The notes under the pieces were generated by a model. The model was not told where the DNA came from, did not search any database, and was given only the letters and a program-made list of their open reading frames with translations. This document shows positions 34,891 to 46,796 of a stretch of 64,000 nt of DNA, piece by piece (position 1 is the first letter of the stretch; each line of letters opens with the position of its first letter). The translations under genes were made by a program, and so were the position numbers. The stretch is from positions 586,501-650,500 of the forward strand of contig JASPKZ010010277.1 of the NCBI GenBank assembly GCA_030220185.1, in the 5' to 3' direction. Origin of the DNA: Diploptera punctata (taxonomy: Eukaryota > Arthropoda > Insecta > Blattodea > Blaberidae).

Positions 34891-34963
34891 GCTCAGGTAG
34901 CTCAGTTGGTAGAGCACTTGGTCTAGAGAACCAAGGGTCCCGGGTTCAAGTCCCGGTCTGAGC
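34891..34963 (+). tRNA. tRNA-like sequence, copy 3, opposite strand
   Basis: It is the exact reverse complement of copies 1 and 2. With copy 2 it makes a hairpin whose arms start 36 bases apart, and GAGGGATTTGCGTTTAGATC before it matches the 5' flank of copy 1. A-box TAGCTCAGTTGG and B-box GGTTCAAGTCC are intact. Confidence 0.55.
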
Positions 34964-35340
34964 GTATAATTTTTCTCTTCAAATATTAGTAAAGTATTTC
35001 TTGTGGTTTATGTTTCATGTAAAAATTGCATAAAATCCCCTCACAATCTATTCAAAATTACACTTTCTTAAAAAAATGTTATGGTAGCCCGTGTATTTAT
35101 TTTTGCCTTGATTTTGGAATAAACATATAACTAATTGGTATATAATGTACATACAATACCAAATTCAATAAAAAATAGATTTGTGAATATGATATTAAAA
35201 TGCGTTCATAATGTGCGAGCTTAATAAAACGCATTAAGTATAATCTACCTTCTCAATAATAATTCATACATAGAATTAATATCATAATTAATATCCATAC
35301 AGTTAAAACACTAGATATCATGTATATAGAATAGAATATG

Positions 35341-35700
35341 GAATTTATTGCCTTTTTTTCAGAATAAAGAAAATACATATGCATTTACATTGCGCACGGG
35401 CCTGCTTGGCCGTACGTGCATTATTTTTCCATGAATAAAAAAATAAAACTAATAATATAAACAAATACCTACAAATACACCTGTATCAAACAACAATAAC
35501 AGGCTACATATAAGTAAAATCTATGTCTGCACTAAATCAAAATAATACATATCTACATTCATCCACATTCCGTACATTAATATTAAAAAAAATGCTAGAA
35601 AACAAATTAGAAAAAAAAAAAGCACACACACATACACCCACACACCCCCACACATATACACACCGCACGCTCATACCCCCCTCCCCCCGTCCCTGCAGAC
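35341..35700 (-). mobile_element. LINE 3' UTR remnant
   Basis: It shares the GCACGTACGGCC..GCCCGTGCGC palindromic motif and the AACAATAA/ACAAATAC-rich sequence with the 3' UTR at 26330-26600. A CACACA/CACCCC-rich stretch lies at 35620-35695. Confidence 0.45.
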
Positions 35701-36065
35701 ATTAAGTGCACTATCAGACTATTCAACTTATCAGACCTACTTATTATATAACAGCAATAAGGTACATAATACAACAAAATATACTTCGGTTATGCATTAT
35801 TTGCAAGATAATGAAATGTTTTAAGACAAAGATTGTCCTATCGCATGCACATTTGTTTTCGTTTTGGCTGGCGTTTCACTACACGTAAGATCAAGTACGC
35901 GCAATAGCAATACTGACGTACTCTGCAATAACTGCATTTCTTTATTAAATAAAACGCTGTTTACGCTTCTTTCTACATGACAGAGCTCTCTTTGTATTCC
36001 GGTAAGTAAGCAGCTATTTGATACGTCCATCCCACCCCCTCGCGCGCATTATCGTATAGTCTATA

Positions 36066-36596
36066 ACTTCGTTTCCCAACCCGTGGTTCGCGAACTCCCA
36101 GGGGTTTAGCAAAATATTTCAAGAGGTTCGCCAAAGCTTGTCCGTAATGGCGGGTTTCGAGGTTAGGTCTATTATTGTTTCCATCATTTCTGCAGCATTG
36201 TAATAATAATAATAATAATAATAATATCATTATTTTAAAATGAAATTAACCCTTCAATGCCCTTTGTTACATATCTGTAACATCGGAAACTTATCACATT
36301 ATTTCCAAAATGTGGAAATTAATATTTACCTGGAATGCCTGATTTACAGTCATGTGACAATGATATGAATGCATTTGATTTCGCTACAACTAGGCCTACA
36401 CGTTGTGTAACTTGTAATCTGTAACTAGAGTAATTTTAGGTTTTAACCATTAAGGGTTAAGTTAATGTAAGATTATTAAACCTTTTGCTTGGAATTAAAT
36501 TTTAAGCATGTCTACTGTATGTATATATATTTAAAAGTCAATAGTTCACCCAACTCAGATCGTTGTGAGAGGGGTCCGCGAGTAGAAAAGGTTGGG
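36066..36596. mobile_element. hAT-like non-autonomous element containing a piggyBac-type MITE
   Basis: The left end is GTTTCCCAACCCGTGGTTCG. The right end, reverse complemented, is CAGCGGTTCCCAACCTTTTC. Termini of the form CAG-GGTTCCCAA are common in hAT/Zaphod-type elements. Between them lies a TAA microsatellite and, at 36246-36460, a TTAA-bounded MITE. The eight-base target duplication expected for hAT was not found. Confidence 0.45.
36246..36460. mobile_element. piggyBac-type MITE, copy 1
   Basis: It is bounded by TTAA on both sides with termini CCCTTCAATGCC and CCATTAAGGG. The TTAA target and CCC/GGG ends are characteristic of piggyBac-type transposons. No transposase is present. Confidence 0.65.
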
Positions 36597-36867
36597 AACC
36601 GCTGGTTCATACCAACACAAGTAAGTCATCAAAATTGTGGAACAGATTCCATTCTCTGGTTATAAGTGATTCTATGGTCCAGATTTTTATGTAATAAAAT
36701 ATAAGATTGCAATACAGACAGTATAAATATCATTCAACTGTTTGTGTGTGAAACCAAAATAAAAGACAGTCGGTAGTCTTACTTCTCATACTATTCAACT
36801 GTTTGCGTGTGGAACCAGAACAAATGGGAGTCACAAATCTAACTTATCATTATATTATGTTGCAATC

Positions 36868-37194
36868 GTCCACCGCTGTGTCCTCGAGGTAGCGTGCTGC
36901 CTTGTCACGCAGCGGGCTCGGGTTCGATTCCCGGTCGGGACAGGCTCCTGGGTGAGGTTTTTTCGGGGTTTTTCCTCACCTGTAAGACAAATGTCAGGAT
37001 GCTTAGGGCCCAACGGTCCCCGAAAATCATACGGCCATCATCATCATCATCATCCTTATCATTATCATCACCACCGGTGTGGAAAGCAACGGGAAGCTAC
37101 CACACCTGTAATTCCTAGCAAAGCTGCAAAGCATAGCATGAAAATGCTATGATTGCAGTGAAAGACCTGACCTTGTGCAGAATTACTATGGATG
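36868..37194 (+). mobile_element. tRNA-derived SINE, family 1 with tail A
   Basis: This is a complete + strand copy from GTCCACCGCTGTGTCC to GCAGAATTACTATGGATG, with B box GGGTTCGATTCCCGG and the TAGCATGAAAATGCTA hairpin. Confidence 0.85.
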
Positions 37195-37859
37195 TTACAA
37201 TCTTACCTTTTATTACGTAAAAAATCCGGTCTCTAGTGATTACACAAAAGAATATTAACATTTGTATATTTTAGTTTAAATTAGTAGATCAACATATTAT
37301 TTACATTAATTATGTAATACAAAATCGATATAGGCCCAATTCGTTTAAGTTACTTGGTTCAGACTATTTTATAGAACCAAAATTATTCTAAAAATAAGTT
37401 ACTTCCGTAAAATATACTGAATACAAAAACAGGAGGTATAAGAGAACAATAGTGGTTAATGGGACAAAGATAAGAAAAATACAAAAAGCGTTACCTTATT
37501 TGTATTCCTATTCAAACCATTGTCTCATTATGGACAATGAGGTCCATAGGGAAGAAAATTAAAGTGACAGTTTAAGAGTGGAAAATTATCTACACCGTTT
37601 GTCGTCTTTCGGCCCCTACGTTAGCATTATCCCAGTTTACATTACTTTTAAATATCATTATAAACCGCCGTTCAGGTTGTTGTTAATTATTTAAAACAAA
37701 CATTTGTTGCTGTGACGGCAGTCTTCAACAACAGAACAACTTTGAAAATGGAACTAGTTCCGAAAGGTCTAAGTGAATATTTTAAACTATATTTTGTCGT
37801 ACTTATAGCAATGGCGACCATGATTGAAAGTTTAGCTTCCTACATTTCGGGGTTGCCAA

Positions 37860-38455
37860 CCTAAATAGTGTATCACCATCATCATGAACAAATTCGTTTT
37901 AGGCCATGTAGCCTGTACGGTAAACCTAGCGAAGATGGTCTTGATCTTTCCACCGATGTTTTGGTCTTCCTTGGTCACTATGTCCAGTTGGGGTATATTG
38001 GAATGCCAATTTTGGAAGTCTATTTCTTGCCATTCTCCTGAGATGATTTTTCCATTCTTGTTGGTATCTTTGCATATCTTCATTTAAACTTGTTACTCAA
38101 AGTTTTCCTCTGATAATAGTGTTCCTTTGGTGATCCAGTCTATTAACTCCTAACAATGATCGTAAGAAGCGCATTTGGCTTACTTGAAGTTTATGAGAGT
38201 TTCTTTTATTTAAAATCCAAATTTAACTTCCGTATTTTAGAGCAGCTCTTGATGTGATGTTATGTAATCTTAGTTTTGTCTCTGTCCTCATCTGTTTACC
38301 AAAATGTCTTCGTATTACCCCATTCATTTTATTATATTTTTGTAATTTTGAATCAATGTCACTCTTATACTCTGCAAATACACTTCCTAAGTAAGAGAAA
38401 TCTGACACTTGTTCTATAATTTTTCCATACTGTAATATTACTTTTACACCCACGT
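37860..38455 (-). pseudogene. RTE/BovB-type LINE fragment
   Basis: The minus strand from 38453 gives GVKVILQYGKIIEQVSDFSY + LGSVF, then YNKMNGVIRRHFGKQM and LHNITSRAALKYGS. Below that the tail is frameshifted. The motifs are those between the FADD box and the YGSE-W block. An intact-looking homologue is at 53158-53844. Confidence 0.7.
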
Positions 38456-39019
38456 GCTAGAAGTAAAACCACTGTTCTCTATGTATACTACGTACAATGT
38501 ATATACAAAAAAATATCCAAAAGGTAGTGTTAATATACATTATACGAAACAAATCACTGCATTTTAAATGAACTGAACTTTATTTGAAACAATATAAAAC
38601 AATAAATACATACTTGCGGTCATGTTATCAATAATAATGGTCTCACGACCTCCTGTGCTTTCAACTAATAAACATTGCTCACACTGTTAACGTTACTCAG
38701 TTGTTTATAACGAACGCACATATTTCCAACAAAGATGTTATTATTTTACTATTATTTATTATTTTGAAAACACCATTGCACAAAACAATAATGTACAACG
38801 CACGTTTGTGAAGTGTTTTACAGAATCTCGGAAATTAAAAACCTTGCTATAGTTCGGTTTTTAAACATTTTCCTCGATTCTGTAAAAACTACTTCCCAAC
38901 CTTGCACCGTATTATACTGTATCTTTGTTGAGGGACGATTGCCATCACAAGTACAATTTTTATTGTCTTAAATAACCCAGTTTACGTCATAGAATATTTT
39001 TTTAAATAATGAAAGTATA

Positions 39020-39200
39020 AGATAAATTAAAATGTTTCATACCTCTCCTCATTACCAGTCTTGTAAGTAAATCGCGATTTCAATGCCTTGGCGGCTTCAT
39101 CTTCAATACTATCAGAAGATGAAACCGCCAAGGCTTTGAAATCGCGATATACTTAGAAAACTGGTTATGATGAGAGGTATGAAACATTTTAATTTATCTT
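39020..39200. repeat. 181-base inverted repeat
   Basis: Arms start GATAAATTAAAATGTTTCAT and include AAATCGCGATTTCAATGCCT and TTGGCGG. The centre has TATCAGAAGATGAAACCGCC. The layout matches the hammerhead-like hairpins, but the core is not canonical. Confidence 0.7.
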
Positions 39201-39929
39201 AAATTAAACCTCATAGTGATTTATTCCTATAAACGTTCAATAAAAATATAACTGGATTATTGTGTTTCTATGCAGTGTTACTCCACATTGTTCCTTCCAA
39301 ACAATCCATTTTCTTAATACCAACTTAAAATTCAAAATGTTGTGAACATTTATAGTATTAATATGAAATTTGTTTTCTGATGAGCACAAAATATTAATTT
39401 GTGTGCAACAATGAGTGGCAAAACTGTACTGCACCTAACGCACAGAATATCTAAGGGTGAAATTATTCACATAAACAAAGTGTTGGTTTTCTATATATCT
39501 CCGCACACACTCTCACTTTATTATTGGCCCCAGCCCATTTGTGATAAAAACAATTCAATAAATCTGCGGCAAACAAACCCAAAATCGGGAAATTAAATAA
39601 AATTATGTCATGTTAAAATGGAGAAAAATAAGCTACTTGTAATCAAACTCGATTTAGAATTTTTGTACACCATGTAGGATGAAGTAATCTATTTTCGTAA
39701 TTAATTTTGTGATAACATAATTTCAAATATATGATTATAACTATTTACTGTTGAATAAATATTTTAAAACTTAGGAAAATGTATATTAGGTAGGCTGTAT
39801 CACAAAATAGAATAACTTACTCTGTATTTAACTGTGCAAAACATAGGTCATTTTTATATTAATAATCTAGGAAAAGTATTATTATTATTTAATCATGAAA
39901 ATAATAGTAACCATAATAATAAAAAAGCT

Positions 39930-40268
39930 CCATGAAGCGACAGACCTAGAAGTCCTTTGGCCTGCCAGCCGGCTGATAGCCTCACATCTACATGTGTTAA
40001 TCACAGAAGTAGACGATCATCCTGAGAGTGTAGGGGTGACATGTGGTAAGCATGTCGGGTTCTCAGCCATTAGAGGTGGTTTTCTCAACCTTGAGCCGCT
40101 ACTTATTGTAGTTACCCAAATTCCTTAGGATGCTCAATATGCACCGGTCTCATACTGGCTGAAATTGCATGAGAAAATTTCTACCTCCATGGAGACTCGA
40201 ACCAGCCCAAGTCCAGTAGCTCTGCACAAAGGCTTCTTCCCTTAACCACTCAGCTACTTCGCGGGACC
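39930..40268 (-). mobile_element. tRNA-derived SINE, family 4
   Basis: On the minus strand the head is GGTCCCGCGAAGTAGCTGAG with A-box-like TAGCTGAGTGGTTAAG and B-box-like CTGGTTCGAGTCTCC. The body has GAGACCGGTGCATATTGAGC and ends near TGTCGCTTCATGGAGC. It is seen once here. Confidence 0.6.
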
Positions 40269-40669
40269 CTTAATGACCAGGAATAAGTAATATTTGGGTA
40301 AACGGTTTATTTTAATCTGGCATACTATTGGTATTTTTTTTTTTTGCCTGAGATGAAGTTATTGATTTCATGAAATGTGTTTATTATATATATTCGGATT
40401 AAAGGCATTTTTTAGTATTTGCGCTAACTTATTTAAGTTACAAGATATTCCCTTTTGTCACATTTACTCTTTCTTTGTGCGATTGATTATATTTGTTGGT
40501 GAACTCTACCCTCTGCGGTAAGGTCTTGTCAGTTATAAACATTTATTTGAGCCAAAGTGAGCACTTTTTAAAAATAGGGACTACAATATTGTAACACATT
40601 TCTGATTCCTAATTATAATATATAAGTTACGTTAATATTTACAAAAAATATCATCACATTTGGTATAAA

Positions 40670-41110
40670 ACTCCGGGTCGAGACACAGCCTCCCTAAGAA
40701 CTCTCCTCCAGTCATCTCTATCCCTGGCGACTGTTTGGTCGCCATGATTTGATGAGTCCGGCTTGATTGTCCTTGGGTTTCTCAACAGTTAGTTTTCTAC
40801 GGAGTGGAAATTGTCAATCCCACGCCCACTCCCCAACCTGGAGGACCAGGGACTCTTCTGTTAGGGTTACAATGCCTTAGCTGAGAAGACCCAGTTTTAT
40901 GCGCCAAGTACTCGTTCTCATTCTTCCCCATTGCATTTGCTGGTAGCACTGCCAGATAAAGCATTCTTGGATCTTAACAGTTATATCTACTCGACATTGA
41001 TACAATCCCCAAGGTTATAAACCAGCCATTTACCCTCCTCCTTTGCCCGGGCTTGGAACCGGCACTGAATGGCACAAGAACCATCCAGAGGCGGAGTTAT
41101 TTAAAAACTA
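40670..41110 (-). mobile_element. Probable LINE 3'-end fragment
   Basis: On the minus strand, HGDQTVARDRDDWRRVLREA is encoded near the end. The D-R-x-x-W-R-x-x-L/V pattern is common at LINE ORF ends. The GC-rich upstream part has stops in all frames. Confidence 0.4.
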
Positions 41111-41633
41111 TACAAGAACGAGTCAATCTGGCGAAATTTGAAACTAGCGAATTCAACTTCAATCTTAATGGCGAAGTTAATAAAATACTACTTGTTCAAT
41201 AGAAGTAAAAGCACGTCTTGACTAACAACGCTATCATGATATTTTCCCCTCCCCTTCTAGAATGAAATGACTTTCTCTGATTTTAAAAACTTTAATTTTG
41301 ATGAACGTTTAAAATTATCCTTCTTATTGCATTAAACACAACAAATAAACGTTTTTTTCTTATTCTTATGCATTCTAAGTCCTTCCTCATACATACAGTG
41401 TGTAGAGAAGGCATATGTTACTGTTGTTAGCGATTCGTCCATCTGATGAGGACGTTAAGCCTAACATTTCCCTAGGTGCTTTTCGCCAGCAATAGACTAT
41501 GTAAAGGCACCTGGTGCGCCTTCTCCCAATTTCTTCATCTTCACAATTCTCACACAACGTACTTACACTGCACACAAACGTTTAAAACATACTTTCATCG
41601 TACACTTTTCTTGTATTTGTATTGTACGCCCAT

Positions 41634-42018
41634 GTTTCCCTTTACAGATATTTAGGCGCTCTCCCCCTACAGGGAAGAATTTGAACCATACTAATTTAGT
41701 TACACTTGTTTTCGTATAGGTGTCATTTTGAGTGGTCCGTGGTCAGCGTTCCGCCTCATACTGACATCTAGGAGACCAAGGTAATACTAGGACGGGAAAA
41801 TTCGGTAAATTTTGCTTAGAGGCCTTTTCATTCAGGCTTAAGGATTTTTTACGAGCCTGAAAATCTTCAGACTCGGGACCCACGGCTTAAAGTCCCTCCC
41901 GGAGGACTTGCTCCTTGGATTTTTCCGTCCTAAAAAATCCATCGACCCCGGCCGGGTTTGAACCCGCGACCCTCGGGACCAGAGGCAAGGAGCATAACCA
42001 CTAGTCCACCGCGGCCGA
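41634..42018 (-). mobile_element. tRNA-derived SINE, family 2, full length
   Basis: It is highly similar to the copies at 10296 and 52527, with B box GGGTTCAAACCCGG and terminal CTGTAAAGGGAAAC. The high similarity of the three copies suggests fairly recent activity. Confidence 0.85.
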
Positions 42019-42259
42019 TTCACAACACTTTTCTCTGTACACAATACAAGTACAATCACCTATATAATATGGTCTGCCGAAGTAGTGCATAAATTGAAAA
42101 TAGACTACATTAACTCTTTCTATCCCCCTATAGCAGTACCCGAAGCACGAAAAGTGAAATGGTGGCACTGAAACACAGCATATTCAGATGTTTCATAATT
42201 ATGTTACTTTAATAGTCTACATTGTTGCTGTTACTCCAAAACTTCGTAACTCCATCAGC

Positions 42260-42410
42260 AGCTAAATTTGAAATGTTGAGTCTTGTGAATTCAAATGTTC
42301 GATTGTCACCTGTTTACGAAACCTTAATGAACAATGTGCAATATAGATTTCGAACACAGTTGAGGATCGAGTATTTGAATTCACAAGACTCAACATTTCA
42401 AATGTAGCTG
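42260..42410. repeat. Small foldback element
   Basis: Arms of about 38 bases (GAAATGTTGAGTCTTGTGAA + TTCAAAT) are complementary at 42266-42302 and 42370-42405. The spacer is about 68 bases. Confidence 0.75.
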
Positions 42411-43285
42411 GTACTCGTAAAATTACATAACATTCTTTGAATACCGTATTAACTCCTAACAATGTTTCACCAAGATACGAAATAAGTTCATTTTCTGTCT
42501 TATTTAAAGAGAAGAGTAACATAAAATAACAGACTGCAAACAAAGAGAGCCGCTTGGGAAAATAAATCTGCCCTTTTGCAAATCTTTTCTTCGCTGTGTG
42601 GGCTCATTGAGGGAATTCCACCGTATTAACCCCTTTTTATAATTCTTACAGGTAAACTGCATGAGTGTGAAATCCCTGGTATTTTGGAAGACTGATAAAC
42701 TGTTTACTCTTATTTCTTATCGATGGAAATTAGATATTCTAGGAATATATTTTGAGTACCTTGTTTTTTATGTAGTTAAGAAGTTTCAGGTTCATAAAAA
42801 TTGCTATATATCCCGGTTTTGGGTTGAATGAAATGTATTTGACACAAATGGGCGGGTATCACAGCACACTTATCACTTCAGGGCGCTGCGACCCGCCCAC
42901 GGGCTGGAGAAGTTGCCTCACCGACGACGTAATTCGTCTGCAGCAACTCCGCCAGTCTAGAACGAGTGATATGTCACGGTATACAGAAAGGTCAGGTAGG
43001 AGGATTCAGAAAAAAAGAAAAAGAAAATCTTCAAGAATTTTGCAGCAAAGCAAGCAAGCTAAGCAAGCAGTGGATTGATAGATGTGTTAACACCAATCGT
43101 ATTATCGCTAGTTCTACCTTGTCTCTTATTTTGCAGCCGCCACTGTTAGCTAAGCTTTTAACTTTTAATCTTGATTTTATTAACATTGCATTACAACGCG
43201 AAAGAAGTGGATAACTTGATTTGATTAAATTTGCTTATTCAGTGCTTTTTATCATTTTAATTTGTTGAAGTTGTTATGGAAATAG
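42411..43285. other. No gene recognised
   Basis: It contains a GC-richer patch (42880-43080) with a basic frame SGRRIQKKRKRKSS. I see no splice sites or family resemblance that would make it an exon. Confidence 0.45.
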
Positions 43286-43289
43286 TTTT

Positions 43290-43440
43290 AGAAGATTCTG
43301 GGCTATAAGGCAATGGCCCATAACTGGGTCTCTCTCAGACGTTTCTCCCTCTAGTATGGAGGACATCTTCAGTGGCGAGTTCTTCTATGTCATGTTCCCT
43401 GGTCGCAAGCTCGGCTGTGTATGAGCGGTAGAAGTCAAAT
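43290..43440 (-). repeat. Hairpin-family repeat with hammerhead-like core, GAAACGTC type
   Basis: On the minus strand CTGAAGA (43366-43372) is followed by a TCCTC..GAGGGA hairpin, GAA (43345-43343), ACGT and C. CAC before it can pair with the bases after the C, and CTC/GAG extends stem I beyond a small internal loop. The same repeat lies inverted at 44506-44662 and half of it at 15540-15610. Confidence 0.6.
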
Positions 43441-43668
43441 TCAAGTCAAACGCGAAATTAAGGTGGACAACACAAAATGCGGTTGGTATTGCAGCTACTG
43501 TGTTGCCCGTTAGTTTCAGCAAGCTAGCAAAGGGGACGAAGACAGAGTCCATTAACTCCAAATTTGGTATGTGTACTGCCAAAGCAACTAAGATTTTGAT
43601 ATAAAGCAACTAAGATTTTGATATAATATACTAATGTAATCTATTGACTTAGGTTTTCAAGGCCGGAG

Positions 43669-43862
43669 ATATTATGAAGATCTTGAAGAAGATTTCCGGG
43701 CTGTTTGGCCATGGTCTAGAGGCTTGAAGTTCCCCGACGTTTCGCCAGAGACTGCGTCCGGCATCCTTAAGGGTTGTCTTGATACTCTGGCAAAACGTCG
43801 GGGGACTTCAAGCCTCTAGACCTCGGCCAACAGCCCGGAAATCGTCTACAAGATCTTCAATA
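43669..43862. repeat. 194-base inverted repeat, GAAACGT type, copy 2
   Basis: It has the same family as 27848-28057 with arms AAGATCTTGAAGAAGATTTC and CCGGGCTGT, and core GACGTTTCGCCAGAGACTG. TTAAGGA replaces TTGAGGA on the minus strand. The right arm has a deletion. Confidence 0.7.
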
Positions 43863-43956
43863 ATGTAATCATTGGCCCCCATAGCTTGAGATTGGTAGCT
43901 GTATTTGGATCGATTGTGTGGGCTCCGTTTTACCTAATTAGGTATGTATTTATAAA

Positions 43957-44269
43957 TTAACCCATTCACCTCAAAAGACGAGGTAGACTCGCCGGCAGTT
44001 AAATGACCAACTCAGAAGACGAGATACACTTGCTTAGCTCTGTTGTTATATATTTTGCAATATTTTGTACATCCCTTGGCAGGGTAATCTTTTGTTAAAA
44101 TCTATGAATAGTACAGGATTGTGTTTTGTCCTACACCCTTATTGTCATCAAGTACCGTTATCTTTGGTTTGTTTTGAATGTCTGAAAATAGACAATATAA
44201 TTTACGGTAATTTAAATCCGGTTTCTGGGGAAATTCATTGAGCATTTAAACCTGAAGCGAATGGGTTAA
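43957..44269. mobile_element. piggyBac-type MITE, copy 2 (different subfamily)
   Basis: It is bounded by TTAA with termini CCCATTCACCTC and GAAGCGAATGGG. Length is 313 bases, and no open frame is present. Confidence 0.6.
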
Positions 44270-44365
44270 GTTTGTATATTATACTGTCAAGGACCTATTT
44301 GTACAGATTGTTTTTTAGTGATGATAAAGAGTGTGATATTTAATGAGTTAGATATATGTTCTTAT

Positions 44366-44474
44366 TTTGAGATTAAGCTAATTTTATGTTGGCTAAGGAT
44401 AAATGATGACACTTCCGTCAATCAGTGTCATTATCTATCCTTAAACCAACATTAAAATAGCTTAACCTCAAAAA
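44366..44474. repeat. 109-base palindrome
   Basis: Arms TTTTGAGATTAAGCTAATTT and TTGG.TAAGGATA.ATGA.GACAC are complementary around CTTCCGTC. Confidence 0.8.
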
Positions 44475-44505
44475 AAGCCGAATTCTGATATTTATAATTG
44501 TGCTG

Positions 44506-44662
44506 GCCCCGAATGGCTGGACGAAGTCTACCGCTCATACACAGCTGAGATTCCGACCAGGGAACAAAACCTAGAAGACCTCGCCACTGAAGATACCCTC
44601 CGTAGTCGATGGAGAAACACCAGTTATGGACCACGGGCTTATAGTCGGGAATCTTCTAATGT
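44506..44662 (+). repeat. Inverted partner of the repeat at 43290-43440
   Basis: On the + strand it has CCACTGAAGATACCCTCC, a GGAGAAAC segment and CCAGTTATGG. The ACGT of the core has become ACAC, so this copy is predicted inactive. With 43290-43440 it forms arms of about 150 bases, 1.07 kb apart, enclosing a hairpin repeat, a MITE and a palindrome. Confidence 0.6.
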
Positions 44663-44842
44663 TATGAATACCGGCAGTGAAAGCCTGCATTCTCTTATGA
44701 AAATAGTTTACGCCTGTTCTCATTTTCAAGAGAATACACATTTTAATTGCTGTAATATGTAGGGCAATGGTAACCAAAAGTCTTCTAATCTCCTTCCCTG
44801 GTCGTCACAAAATATGGAACATACGAGTTCGGCCAACAATAG

Positions 44843-45214
44843 TACACACAAATATAGTATCACACTTTAAACTACTACTACGTCACTTTGGATAATCGTA
44901 TCTAAATGAAATTGGTGACAATCAAAAGAGAAACTCGAAACGTTTTGCGCATGTTAACAATGGAGAATAATGGACAACAATACATAACTAAACTAAATTT
45001 AATCATGTATGTTTGTGGTCGATATGGGTTGGATATTTAGCAGACATGTTAAATGTGAATGTCTGCAGCGTTACTCGTGGGGGCCACATTCAATGTCTAT
45101 GAGGTACAGCAAAAACGTTTTGAGTTTCTCTTTTGATTGTCACCAATTTAATTTAGATACGATTATCCAAAGCGACGTAGTAATAGTTTAAAGTATGATA
45201 CTATATTTGTGGAC
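44843..45214. mobile_element. 372-base MITE-like element with about 105-base terminal inverted repeats
   Basis: Left arm 44843-44957 and right arm 45108-45214 are complementary (ACAAATATAGTATCA, CGTCACTTTGGATAATCG, TTGGTGACAATCAAAAGAGA). The inner 150 bases are unrelated. I cannot assign the superfamily. Confidence 0.7.
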
Positions 45215-45787
45215 ACGGTGTATATTAAATTTTATTACCTAGAAAAATAGGAAGAGAAATATAAAAATCACATTTTTGTCTGAGCACCATCTGATTACTA
45301 TAACTGGAAGTTCATCTGCTAATTAAAAAACCTACTGTGTGTGACATCACATGATATTAACGCCAGGCATATGTATAGCAAAGCCATTTAAAACAAAGTG
45401 ACATGTGACAAGTTGCACATAGCTTTGAAATTAAACTGATAAAGAAGGTCATATTTTATTTACAAATATTATAGAGTGTGTAAAATAACATACAACTAGC
45501 AATATTTTAAGAGCACGGATATCATAACTTGCACCAGTTATACTTTATTATAATCCTCTTTTAATGTACCATCGATTGGGATGTCTATTTCCGTAATTCA
45601 CGAGTATTAAGTTCGAATTAAAAGAAAATCGTCTGTAAAGAAGGGTGAAAATTAGCTCGTAATAAAAAAAATGCATCTCTGATTGTAACTAACTGACGGT
45701 TCTATACTTTTTAAGTTCATAATTGTTTTTTATACTGTTGAGGTTATTGTATACTACCATCGTTTCCGTATTGGTACCATTATGATG

Positions 45788-46012
45788 TTAACCCTTAAAT
45801 TGGCAAAACAATAATTTCCCGTATCAGTTATTTAAATGTGGCGGACTGCACTGAAAACGAAATCGCGCATAACTGTTAGGTATATTGTGTAATTAATCCA
45901 CACACATTTCAGTAATTTCTTATTGTTAGCTTTCTTCTGTTTTATTAAAACTATTAGATAAATTAAAACAATTGATGTATCCTATAGGATACATTGCGAA
46001 TTTAAGGGTTAA
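45788..46012 (+). mobile_element. piggyBac-type MITE, copy 3
   Basis: TTAA-bounded, with termini CCCTTAAATTGGCAAAAC and GCGAATTTAAGGG. It includes the subterminal palindrome TGTATCCTATAGGATACA. The copy at 46569-46796 is the same family in the opposite orientation. Confidence 0.75.
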
Positions 46013-46568
46013 ATTTGCATCTACATGTTATAATGACAATGTGGTCAGAACAGAGCCATACGTTATTTGATTACGAACTACTTCTGACCCCTTACATCAC
46101 AACTACTTCCCCTTAAAATTCATGGAAATTTTCGGATCTACTTTCGTTCAAAAAGATATTTAAAAGTTCGGTTGATTGTCATGGAAATATAAATCTCGTT
46201 AAATAACCTTCTGATATGACTGAACACTTGGTTACAGTAGTTATTCTAGAAGGAAAAATCCTGATCAGATTTATATTCTGAAACTGCAGTCAGTATCTTT
46301 CCAATGAGAGGCTAATTTTAGAAAGAGAGATTCCATGATAGTAATATTATATATTGTTGTACCTGTCTGATATAGCCAACTGTATAATGAAAACTTTCTG
46401 CGTAGTTATTTCGTGCAATGAAAATGTTTATTTTTAATTCTGTTAATTGAATTGAATCTTGGTAATTGAATGTATTTGTATGCACTTTTTTTTATAATTT
46501 GCATACAATTATGTTACGGATATACTTGGAAGTTGAACATTCTACTATTTGAGGTTCTGAACTAAGTA

Positions 46569-46796
46569 TTAACCCTTAAATTCGTAATGTATCCTTTTGG
46601 ATACATCAGTTGATTTAATTAATTTAATATTTTAAATAAATCAGAAGAAAACAAACAAAAAGAAACCACTTAAATGTGTGTCTAATTATGCAACATACCT
46701 AATAATAACAGTTACACAATATTCCGTTTTCACTGCGGTCCGCAACATTCAAATAACTAACAGAATAAATTTGTGTTTTGCCAATTTAAGGGTTAA
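46569..46796 (-). mobile_element. piggyBac-type MITE, copy 4, inverted relative to copy 3
   Basis: TTAA-bounded, 228 bases, with CCCTTAAATTCG at the left and GCCAATTTAAGGG at the right. It also has TGTATCCTTTTGGATACA. The pair spans 1.0 kb and could itself fold. Confidence 0.75.

Noticed and set aside
42824..43214. Two overlapping basic frames in a GC-richer patch
   Set aside because: Looked like a possible exon (SGRRIQKKRKRKSS), but no acceptor/donor pair or family resemblance was found.
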